Origin: JACTUA01 sp035506435
GTDB taxonomy: Archaea > Halobacteriota > Methanomicrobia > Methanomicrobiales > JACTUA01
DNA length: 19,674 nt
Direction of reading: 5' to 3'
NCBI GenBank assembly: GCA_035506435.1
Contig: DATJPK010000109.1
Coordinates: forward strand, 1-19,674
Under the pieces are notes generated by a model. The model had not been told where the DNA came from. It did no database searches and saw nothing but the letters and a program-made list of their open reading frames with translations. Position 1 is the first letter of the stretch, and each line of letters starts with the position of its first letter. Shown here one piece after another: positions 13,673-19,674 of this stretch. The translations under genes and the position numbers were made by a program.

Positions 13673-14953
13673 TCACCGGCCCTTCCTCCGGTGCATGCCG
13701 CTGGTGACGAAGATGGCAATCCCTACGGCCGCTCCGGCAACGAGCGGGGAGAGGGGGGACTGGGAGGCGCCCGGGGAAAGGACGGTGATCACGCCTCCGG
13801 TCGAGATGTTCGTCCCGATCTCGTTCGCAACGGTGAGGATCGCAGAATAGGAACCCGGGGCCGAATAGATGTGAGAGGGGTTCCGGTCGGTGCTGGAGCC
13901 CCCGTCGCCGAAGTCCCAGCTCCACGAGGTCGGGGAGCCTTCCGACAGGTCGGTGAACTGGACGGTGAGCGGCGCGGAACCGAGAATCGGGTCGTCGATG
14001 AAGGAGGCAACGGGCGCGGATGGCGGGATTTCCTGGACCGGGGTGGCGATGGCGGCGGGGGTAAACGGTGCCTGCGTGGCGACCGTGACGTAATCCTCCC
14101 CGGTGGAGGTATTACTTCCCTCGTCATTCATGGCGGTCAGGGTGACGGAATACGTTCCGGGGTATGAATAGGTGTACACAGGGTCCTGGTCGGTGCTGGA
14201 CCCTCCATCGCCGAAGTCCCACCTCCACGAGCTGGGGGAACCCGTGGAGGTATCGGTGAACTGGACGGTAAGAGGGGCCGTACCGGAGGAGGGGGATCCG
14301 GTGAACGACGCAACGGGAGCCGAAAACACGGAAATGTAATCTTCTTCGGTCGCGGTATCGCTCCCCTCCTCATTCGTGGCCGTCAGGGAAACGGTGTAGT
14401 TTCCGGCGACGGTATAGGTATATTCGGGGTCCTGGTCGGTACTTGACCCGCCGTCGCCGAAGTCCCAGCTCCACTCGGTGGGAGACCCCGTGGAGGCGTC
14501 AGTGAACCCGACGGTGAGGGGTGCGATGCCCGACACGGGTGTCGCGGTGAAGGAGGCCTCCGGTGCCGAGGGCGCCGGGCTCACCGTGATATAATCAGCG
14601 GCCGTCGAGGTATCGCTGCCCGCGGTATTCATCACCACCAGGGAAACGGTGTAGGTACCCTCGGAAGAGTACGTGTACGAGGGGTTCTCGGAGGTGCTGG
14701 ATCCTCCGTCGCCGAAGTCCCAGCTCCATGAGAAGGGGGAACCCGTGGAGGTATCGGTGAACTGGACGGTGAGAGGGGCAGTGCCCGATGCAGGGGATCC
14801 GGTAAAGGAGGCGACCGGTGCCGGGGGTACGGTGGTCGCGGCGGTGGTCACTACCGTTGTCGATGGGGTGGCGTTCTGGTCATCCGCGAGGACGGGGACC
14901 GAAAAGAGTGCAACGAGGGCCAGGACGAGCAGGCAGGTGAGACCCTTTGTCAT
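13673..14953 (-). CDS. secreted surface protein with four PKD domains
   Basis: A 426-residue exported protein. It has a signal peptide (hydrophobic 8-21, likely cleavage after Val-Leu-Ala at 22), a Thr-rich linker to about 42, four PKD domains of about 80-95 residues each with a W-x-WDFGDGGSST core, another Pro/Ala-rich linker before the fourth domain, and a C-terminal hydrophobic helix followed by HRRKGR. It is probably anchored at the cell surface with the PKD beads outside; PKD domains mediate protein or glycan contacts. The repeats are also visible at DNA level as diverged tandem copies of roughly 260 bp, which could recombine to change domain number. The start has GGGGATG at good spacing. 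It follows the lipoprotein gene by 15 bases, so the two are co-transcribed. The nitrogenase-like operon downstream has its own promoter. Confidence 0.9.
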   Translation of the reverse strand: MTKGLTCLLVLALVALFSVPVLADDQNATPSTTVVTTAATTVPPAPVASFTGSPASGTAPLTVQFTDTSTGSPFSWSWDFGDGGSSTSENPSYTYSSEGTYTVSLVVMNTAGSDTSTAADYITVSPAPSAPEASFTATPVSGIAPLTVGFTDASTGSPTEWSWDFGDGGSSTDQDPEYTYTVAGNYTVSLTATNEEGSDTATEEDYISVFSAPVASFTGSPSSGTAPLTVQFTDTSTGSPSSWRWDFGDGGSSTDQDPVYTYSYPGTYSVTLTAMNDEGSNTSTGEDYVTVATQAPFTPAAIATPVQEIPPSAPVASFIDDPILGSAPLTVQFTDLSEGSPTSWSWDFGDGGSSTDRNPSHIYSAPGSYSAILTVANEIGTNISTGGVITVLSPGASQSPLSPLVAGAAVGIAIFVTSGMHRRKGR

Positions 14954-14968
14954 GCCGGCATCCCCTGT

Positions 14969-15367
14969 TCATCCGGACGGCCTCATTCCGGGCATCGGCG
15001 TCTCCCCCGGCCCGGGCCGCATCCTCGACGCATTGAACCGGAACCCGAGGGCATCTGCGAGCTGCTCGGTGGTCACGCCCAGCTGTTGTGCGGCATAGGT
15101 CAGGTTCATCCGCCCCTGGAATGTCGTGTTCAGGACGGCATCGAGTTGCTCCGGGGAGACGCCCAGCTTGTCTGCCGCGGCGGTGATGTTGGGGTGGAAC
15201 CCCTGCCCGCTGAACCGGGGGTGCGCGGTCCCGTCCGGAACCGGCGACTGGCCAATGCTGCCGGACAGGTCCGGGTTCCCGTTGGCCTGCACGCATCCCG
15301 TAAGGATCACCGCGCAGGCGACAAGGAGTGAACCGACGATGAGAAAAATTCCGTTTTTCTGTACCAT
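14969..15367 (-). CDS. small lipoprotein with two repeated helical motifs
   Basis: A 132-residue protein with a short basic N-terminus, a hydrophobic stretch (7-22) and a lipobox ILTGC with Cys25 as the lipidation site, so it is predicted to be membrane-anchored outside the cell. The mature part holds two copies of a short motif, AADKLGVSPEQLDAVLN (64-80) and AAQQLGVTTEQLADALG (92-108), which read like helix-turn-helix-like clamps, and a Gly/Pro/Met-rich tail. I do not recognise a named family. GGTGGAG precedes the ATG at 15367. It is first in a two-gene unit with the PKD protein, 15 bases apart. An inverted repeat at 15389-15408 overlaps its probable promoter. Confidence 0.8.
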   Translation of the reverse strand: MVQKNGIFLIVGSLLVACAVILTGCVQANGNPDLSGSIGQSPVPDGTAHPRFSGQGFHPNITAAADKLGVSPEQLDAVLNTTFQGRMNLTYAAQQLGVTTEQLADALGFRFNASRMRPGPGETPMPGMRPSG

Positions 15368-15388
15368 GTCTCCACCACGTCCTTTCCT

Positions 15389-15408
15389 ATGTAATCTTTA
15401 TGTTACAT
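15389..15408. promoter_or_regulatory. inverted repeat over the lipoprotein-PKD promoter, candidate operator
   Basis: ATGTAA (15389-15394) and TTACAT (15403-15408) form a perfect 6-bp dyad around the 8-base TCTTTATG, in an AT-rich spot 22-41 bases upstream of the ATG at 15367. The AT-rich centre could itself be the TATA box of the minus-strand gene, so a bound protein would compete with TBP. The rest of 15409-15480 shows nothing definite. Confidence 0.4.
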
Positions 15409-15484
15409 TTTGTCTAATAAGCCTTTCCTCAGGTCGTGTATGGGTTACTGGATCCCTCCATCCGGGGGTCCGGAACCGGCGGGC

Positions 15485-15489
15485 TTTAT
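15485..15489 (+). promoter_or_regulatory. TATA-like element of the ABC transporter operon
   Basis: TTTAT within GGGCTTTATCCC lies about 54 bases before the proposed start at 15541. Transcription from near 15512 would leave a leader of roughly 30 bases that includes the GGGAGG ribosome binding site (15528-15533). Confidence 0.35.
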
Positions 15490-15540
15490 CCCTCCCGTAC
15501 AGATATGATCTGAAGAACGAACCTTTCGGGAGGCCGTTCC

Positions 15541-16458
15541 ACGGAAGCCATACAGGCAGATCACCTCTCCAAATCCTTCGGGCCGGTCGTCGCGGTCGAC
15601 GACGTGAGTATCAGGGTGGAGGAGGGGGGGATCTTCGGGTTCCTGGGACCGAACGGCGCCGGGAAGACGACAACAATCCGGCTGCTCACCGGGATCCTGA
15701 CCCCGGACACCGGGTCGGTGCGCATCGGCGGCGTCGATATCCACCAGGATCCCCTGGCGGCCAAGCTGATGATGGGGGTCATCCCCGAGAACAGCACGGT
15801 CTACGGCGACATGACCGCCCTGCAGAACGTCCTCTGGACGGCGAAGTTTTACGGGATGGACCGGGCCGCCCGGGAACGGCGGGCGCAGGAGATCCTCGAC
15901 CGGATGGGGCTCGCCGGCCGGGAGGGCGACATGGTCCGAACCTTCTCGAAGGGGATGAGGCAGCGGGTGAGCATCGCATGCGCCATCGTCCACTCGCCCC
16001 GGATCCTGGTCCTCGACGAGCCGACCGTGGGACTCGATGTCCAGAGCCGGCGGCTCGTCATCGACACCATCAGGCACATGAACGAGCAGGGGAGCACCAT
16101 TTTCCTCACCACGCACTACATCGAGGAGGCAAACACCCTCTGCGACCGGGTGAGCGTCATCAACCGGGGGAGGATCATCGCGACCGACAGTCCCGAGAGG
16201 CTCCGGAAGACCTTTGACACCGCGCGGTACGTCGAGGTTTCCTTTGACCGGCCCGTGGAGGAGGGCCTCCTCGCCCACGGGGCAGTCTCCCGGGTGGAGC
16301 GGTGCGGGGACAAGTGGCGGCTCTACACCGACAACCCGGACCCGGTCGTGAAGTACCTTGGGGCCCTCGCTGAGCGGGAGCGGCTTGCCATCCTCTCCAT
16401 CGCCACCTCGAGCCCGACCCTCGAGGAGGCCTTCGTCCGGCTCACGGAGGCGGCCTGA
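15541..16458 (+). CDS. ABC-2 type transporter ATP-binding protein (DrrA/CcmA-like), possible ACG start
   Basis: Translated from 15541 the protein has 305 residues and a complete nucleotide-binding domain: A-loop region SKSFG (10-14), Walker A GPNGAGKTT (36-44), the Q-loop variant VIPEN (80-84), signature FSKGMRQR (135-142), Walker B ILVLDEP (155-161), H-loop TTH (190-192), and a C-terminal extension typical of DrrA-like exporters. It powers the permease encoded one base downstream. No ATG, GTG or TTG lies in frame before GTG 15604, and starting there would remove the first beta strand and the A-loop. The codon at 15541 is ACG, seven bases after GGGAGG (15528-15533), and would give the expected N-terminus EAIQADHLSKSFG. 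So this is a rare ACG start or an ATG-to-ACG change. Substrate unknown. Confidence 0.85.
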   Translation, partial: TEAIQADHLSKSFGPVVAVDDVSIRVEEGGIFGFLGPNGAGKTTTIRLLTGILTPDTGSVRIGGVDIHQDPLAAKLMMGVIPENSTVYGDMTALQNVLWTAKFYGMDRAARERRAQEILDRMGLAGREGDMVRTFSKGMRQRVSIACAIVHSPRILVLDEPTVGLDVQSRRLVIDTIRHMNEQGSTIFLTTHYIEEANTLCDRVSVINRGRIIATDSPERLRKTFDTARYVEVSFDRPVEEGLLAHGAVSRVERCGDKWRLYTDNPDPVVKYLGALAERERLAILSIATSSPTLEEAFVRLTEAA

Positions 16459-16459
16459 G

Positions 16460-17206
16460 ATGGACGGTGCCGTGTTCATCCGGAGCATCCTCGCCATCGC
16501 CGAGAAGAACATCCGGATCTACTACTGGAGGGGGCCTGTCGTGGTCTTCGGCCTCCTCTTCCCCTTCCTCATGTTCTTCACGTACTTCATCGGCCGGAGC
16601 CTCGACCTCGTGGCCTTCTTCCCCGGCTTTCTCGGGATGATGCTCTTCTTCACCTCCTCGTCGGTGGGCCCGCTCGTCATCCCGTGGGAAAAGCGGGAGA
16701 AGACCTACGAGCGGCTCCTCACCCTCCCCGTGATCCTGGAGAGCATCATCCTCGGGGACATCGTGTCCGGGATGATCTTCGGGCTCATCATCACGGGTAT
16801 CGTCCTCGCGGTGTCCCTCGTCCTCCTGCACCTGCCCGTCGCGAACGTCTTCGCGCTCCTCGCGGCAGCCATCCTCGGGTCAGTTGCCTTTGCCGCCCTC
16901 GGCACCGTGTTCGCCTCCATGGCGACGGATGTCCCGTCGAACGTGATGATGCTCTCCTCCCTGGTCCGCCTCCCCCTCATCTTCGTCTCCGGTATCTTCA
17001 TCCCGCTCGGGGAGCTTTCGGGGTGGGAGTTCATCCTCACCTCCCTCTCGCCTCTCACCTACCTCGTGGACCTCTTCCATGCCGCCCTCACCGGCGACGC
17101 GGTATATCCACCCGCTGCCGACGCCCTCGTCCTCGTTGCGGTGATCGGGGTCTTCATCTTCCTCGCGAGGACGATCCAGGAGCAGAACCTGGTGAAAGGG
17201 CTCTGA
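16460..17206 (+). CDS. ABC-2 type transporter permease
   Basis: A 248-residue integral membrane protein with six hydrophobic segments (about 24-42, 50-68, 94-118, 122-150, 158-178 and 220-238) and the conserved ABC-2 pattern: a cytoplasmic WEKREKTYERLLTLP coupling region before TM3 and the SGIFIPLGEL and LSPLTYLVDLFHAAL segments before the last helix. It forms the channel of a DrrAB-like exporter with the ATPase encoded upstream. The ATG at 16460 follows the ATPase TGA by one base, with GGAGG (16446-16450) in the ATPase 3' end as ribosome binding site, so translation is coupled. The frame is open further upstream, but that part overlaps the ATPase gene and is not used. Cargo cannot be told from sequence; drugs, lipids or polysaccharide precursors are typical of the family. 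Confidence 0.9.
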   Translation: MDGAVFIRSILAIAEKNIRIYYWRGPVVVFGLLFPFLMFFTYFIGRSLDLVAFFPGFLGMMLFFTSSSVGPLVIPWEKREKTYERLLTLPVILESIILGDIVSGMIFGLIITGIVLAVSLVLLHLPVANVFALLAAAILGSVAFAALGTVFASMATDVPSNVMMLSSLVRLPLIFVSGIFIPLGELSGWEFILTSLSPLTYLVDLFHAALTGDAVYPPAADALVLVAVIGVFIFLARTIQEQNLVKGL

Positions 17207-17271
17207 GGGGTATCGGCTGGGAAAGCGGCCGGTGACAAGACTTATCCCGTTACCCCGCGAGAGCACCTGCC

Positions 17272-17940
17272 ATGGAGATCGTACCAGGGGTGCACTCGGT
17301 CGAGGGAATCCACGGCAACAGTTACCTCGTCGCGAGGGACGGCCTCGTCCTGATCGACACCGGCATGCCGGGGAACGGCGGGAAGATCACCGGGTATATC
17401 AGGGAGATCCTCGGGAAGGACCCGTCCGCCGTCCAGACCATCCTTCTCACCCACTTCCATATCGATCATATCGGGAACGTCGCGGAACTCAGGAAACTCA
17501 CGAACGCGAAGGTGGCGATCCACGAGGCAGACGCCCCCTACCTCTCCGGGGAGAAGCCGATGCCGATGCCAAAGAAGCGTTCCCTTCTGAGGCAGATCCT
17601 CCGGTTCTTCATCCGGGTCGCGCCCGTAAGGCCTGACATCCTTCTTCACGACGGCGACACCATCGCGGGCTTCACCTGCGTCCATACCCCGGGTCACACC
17701 CCCGGGTCCACCTGCTTTTACGACCCGGAGAAGAAGGTCATCTTCGTCGGTGACGCCATCGTCACGCCCGGAGGGGCGGTCCATGGCCCGGTCGAGGAGT
17801 ACTCCGCTGACCCGGTCCAGGCGAAGGCATCCCTCAGGAAGATTGCAGCCCTGGATTTCGATACCCTCCTCTCCGGCCATGGAGAGCCGGTGAGGCAGGG
17901 GGCGGCGGAGAAAGTGAGGGAGTTATTGGGGACACAATAA
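17272..17940 (+). CDS. metallo-beta-lactamase-fold hydrolase
   Basis: A 222-residue single-domain MBL-fold protein. Zinc ligands are all visible: His61-x-His63-x-Asp65-His66 in THFHIDHIGN, His142 (TPGHTPGS), Asp161 (FVGDAI) and His203 (SGHGEP). The pattern and length resemble glyoxalase-II-like or general thioester/lactone hydrolases of archaea; no flavodoxin domain is present, so it is not an FprA-type oxygen reductase. Substrate unknown. The start lies 65 bases after the permease stop, with an ACTTATC element near 17237 that could be its own TATA box, so it is probably transcribed separately from the exporter. It is convergent with pelota, only 16 bases between stops. Confidence 0.9.
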   Translation: MEIVPGVHSVEGIHGNSYLVARDGLVLIDTGMPGNGGKITGYIREILGKDPSAVQTILLTHFHIDHIGNVAELRKLTNAKVAIHEADAPYLSGEKPMPMPKKRSLLRQILRFFIRVAPVRPDILLHDGDTIAGFTCVHTPGHTPGSTCFYDPEKKVIFVGDAIVTPGGAVHGPVEEYSADPVQAKASLRKIAALDFDTLLSGHGEPVRQGAAEKVRELLGTQ

Positions 17941-17956
17941 CGGTTGTGGAACCGGC

Positions 17957-18982
17957 CTACTTCAACCGGTACCTGAGCACCGCCGCGATCCCTCCGAGGG
18001 CGGCGAGCTGCTGCCCGGGGTCGAAGAGCGAGGAGAACACCGTCACCTTCGCCCGGGTCTTCTCGGCCTGTTCGAGCAGGTCGGCGACCTTCCGGTTCCG
18101 CACCATTTCATCGATGACGAGGACCTGCCCGGCCGCTCCCGCCCGGACCGCCTCCTCCACCTCTGCCCGCCCATAAGCGACCGGCTCCCCTTTACCCATC
18201 CGTTCGAGGAAGAGATCGAGAAGCCCCGCCTCGCGCTTCAGCTGGATATCGCCGGTGATCCGCTCGAGCACCCCCTTCCCGAGCGCCTCGGTGACGGCGC
18301 CGCGCCCGCTCCGCCTGGTCTCGACGGTGATGCACCGGTCCGCGAGATCCGGTATCTTCGCCTTCAGGTATTTCGCAGCCTCGTCCTTCACAAACCCTGG
18401 CCCGGCGATGACGACCGTCCCCGTGACCTCGGCGAGGAGCCCGGCCACCCGCTCGAAGAGGATACCCCGTGCGCCGGTATCCGCGCCCTTGCTGCTCCCC
18501 TGCACGACGGTCGATACGAGCTCGGGGCCGTACTGCCGGATCCGGTAGAGCTCCGCCTCGCCCTCCTCGATCGCGAGGATGTGGACCGCTCCCGTCGAGG
18601 TGGCCTTCACCGCCCGGTCGATCCGGTCCAGGTCAACCTGGTGCCAGGTCCTGATCACCGAGATCTCGTTCCCTGCGTCGAGGTTGATGGTATGGTGCGA
18701 CCCCTCGTCCACGCCATGCTGGATGACCCCGCTGATCCGGAGCCGGTTCGAGTACTGGTGGAAGGACACCCCTTCGACCCGGATCCCGAGCCGGACCGGC
18801 TTTTTCTCCGGCTTCTCGGGCCGGATCCTGTCGGTGACCGTTTCGACGGATCGGAAGGTCGTGGCAAAGACAAGGTCCCCCGGCCGGATCAGGTGGGACA
18901 GGTGCCAGAGGTCATCCACGCTCTCTGCAAAAAATCGTATCTCGCCGTGGGAGCCTTTCATCTCGAGGAACTCGGCCTTCAT
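17957..18982 (-). CDS. pelA: Pelota (aPelota/Dom34), ribosome rescue factor
   Basis: A 341-residue eRF1-like protein that enters the empty A site of stalled archaeal ribosomes and, with aEF1A/Hbs1 function and ABCE1, splits them. Domain order fits: an N-terminal Sm-like domain (about 1-125, FFAESVDDLWHLSHLIRPGDLVFATTFR), a central domain from about 125 (ILAIEEGEAELYRI, then VIAGPGFVKDEAAKYL) and a C-terminal L7Ae-like domain (about 250 onward, ending AALGGIAAVLRYRLK). The GGQ motif of release factors is absent, as expected. ATG 18982 is preferred over the in-frame TTG at 19015; a long G-run lies just before it. It sits 40 bases downstream of the Rqc2/NFACT gene on the same strand, so both are probably in one operon. 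Confidence 0.94.
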   Translation of the reverse strand: MKAEFLEMKGSHGEIRFFAESVDDLWHLSHLIRPGDLVFATTFRSVETVTDRIRPEKPEKKPVRLGIRVEGVSFHQYSNRLRISGVIQHGVDEGSHHTINLDAGNEISVIRTWHQVDLDRIDRAVKATSTGAVHILAIEEGEAELYRIRQYGPELVSTVVQGSSKGADTGARGILFERVAGLLAEVTGTVVIAGPGFVKDEAAKYLKAKIPDLADRCITVETRRSGRGAVTEALGKGVLERITGDIQLKREAGLLDLFLERMGKGEPVAYGRAEVEEAVRAGAAGQVLVIDEMVRNRKVADLLEQAEKTRAKVTVFSSLFDPGQQLAALGGIAAVLRYRLK

Positions 18983-19022
18983 CGGGAACCCGCCCCCCCA
19001 TCTCCCGCTCTGCAACCGCTGT

Positions 19023-19674
19023 TCACGATGTCACCATCTCCGATCCGCCGGGAGGCACGAACGCGGCGACTGCCTCGGCCGAAAGGACCCTCCGGAGGCC
19101 CCCGCGTTCGCCTTCGGGAAGCATTTCCCGGAGCGCCCTCACGACCTTCTTCGCGATGTCATTCGGTTCATAGATACCGGGCCTGATGGTGACCAGGCGG
19201 GACGTCTTCGGGGTGACCGCGGCCGGCGGCCCCCCGATGACCCGGGGGGTTTCCCCGTCCGCAAGACCGATCGAGACGGCGAGGGGCACGTCCCGGTACC
19301 AGGTCCGCTCGCCCCGAACGATGAACCCGCCCGTCGAGAGGTACTCGCCCGTGGGAGGGGTCTTCGAGACCTGGTCGGGCCGCGCCGCGTACACGTCGGC
19401 CGAGGCATGCCCGCTCTTCCAGGCCCCCGAGTACGAGGCGGCGAACTGCACCACCTCGTCCATTCGCTCCGTGGCCCCCTTGACGATCACCACCGCCGCC
19501 CCGTGGACGTCGGCGTGGACGAAGGTGTCGCCCCCCCCGAGGTACTTCCTGACGAGCTCCTCGTTCTGCCCGGCGTCCCTCCCGCCGACGACGAGGACCC
19601 CGTCGGAGGTCTCGAACCACCGGAACCGGTGGAACCACCGGCGTTTCGACTCCACGGGCTTTTTCACCTTCTCC
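19023..19674 (-). CDS. NFACT-R domain protein, Rqc2/NEMF/RqcH homologue, C-terminal part (cut by window edge)
   Basis: The visible 216 or so residues are the NFACT-R (DUF814) region of the Rqc2/NEMF/FbpA family: WFHRFRWFETSDGVLVVGGRDAGQNEELVRKYL, then FVHADVHGAAVVIVKG, FAASYSGAWKSGHASADVYAARPDQVSKTPPTGEYLSTGGFIVRGER. The frame is still open at base 19674, and full-length members have N-terminal NFACT-N and coiled-coil parts, so the true start is beyond the edge; the GTG near 19667 is internal. These proteins bind 60S/50S subunits carrying stuck peptidyl-tRNA and, in bacteria and archaea, can add alanine tails. Just after this module comes a short tail ending in GGSEMVTS. Pelota follows 40 bases downstream, matching a ribosome quality-control operon. 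Confidence 0.9.
   Translation of the reverse strand, partial: EKVKKPVESKRRWFHRFRWFETSDGVLVVGGRDAGQNEELVRKYLGGGDTFVHADVHGAAVVIVKGATERMDEVVQFAASYSGAWKSGHASADVYAARPDQVSKTPPTGEYLSTGGFIVRGERTWYRDVPLAVSIGLADGETPRVIGGPPAAVTPKTSRLVTIRPGIYEPNDIAKKVVRALREMLPEGERGGLRRVLSAEAVAAFVPPGGSEMVTS

Noticed and set aside
13543..13719. Longer N-terminus of the NifD/E-like protein
   Set aside because: The extra 59 codons are low complexity, lie across and upstream of the TATA box, and family proteins do not have such an extension.
17272..17940. FprA/flavodiiron oxygen reductase
   Set aside because: The protein ends after the MBL fold with no flavodoxin domain.

Overview
The window looks like a chromosomal segment of a high-G+C methanogenic archaeon, most likely a Methanomicrobiales (Methanoculleus/Methanofollis-like). 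The signs are a coenzyme F420 gamma-glutamyl ligase (cofE), a probable coenzyme F390 synthetase, archaeal Pelota and an NFACT/Rqc2-type protein, PKD-domain surface proteins, a PEF-CTERM-like sorting tail, TATA-box promoters and several apparently leaderless starts. The genus assignment is inference. No rRNA, tRNA, CRISPR array or transposase was seen.

Layout. 1-1645: a small two-helix membrane protein, then an AT-richer patch with a secreted LamG-PKD protein. 1741-6805: a redox/F420 block with a probable F390 synthetase, cofE, a DedA membrane protein, rubrerythrin and an Fe-S aldo/keto reductase. This block is bordered on both sides by related intergenic mini-hairpin repeats. 7064-9814: a dual-specificity-type phosphatase (+), and on the minus strand an MFS transporter followed by a universal stress protein. 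9935-13542: a minus-strand operon of three nitrogenase-superfamily genes (NifD/E-like, NifK/N-like, NifH-like). 13673-15367: a two-gene minus-strand unit of a lipoprotein and a four-PKD surface protein. 15541-17206: an ABC-2 exporter (ATPase plus permease). 17272-17940: a metallo-beta-lactamase-fold hydrolase. 17957 to the right edge: pelota and, upstream of it, the C-terminal part of an Rqc2/NFACT protein cut by the window edge.

The most interesting part is the nitrogenase-like operon. Two distinct D/K-type subunits plus a reductase distinguish it from the methanogen F430 enzyme CfbCD, which has a single D-type subunit. All six P-cluster-type cysteines and a cofactor-ligand-like cysteine are visible. 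The counterparts of the catalytic His195 and Gln191 and the cofactor ligand His442 of molybdenum nitrogenase are not. A 29-bp promoter element (24/29 identical) precedes both this operon and the MFS-usp unit that follows it, so the transporter may be co-regulated with an uncharacterised reductase of unknown substrate.
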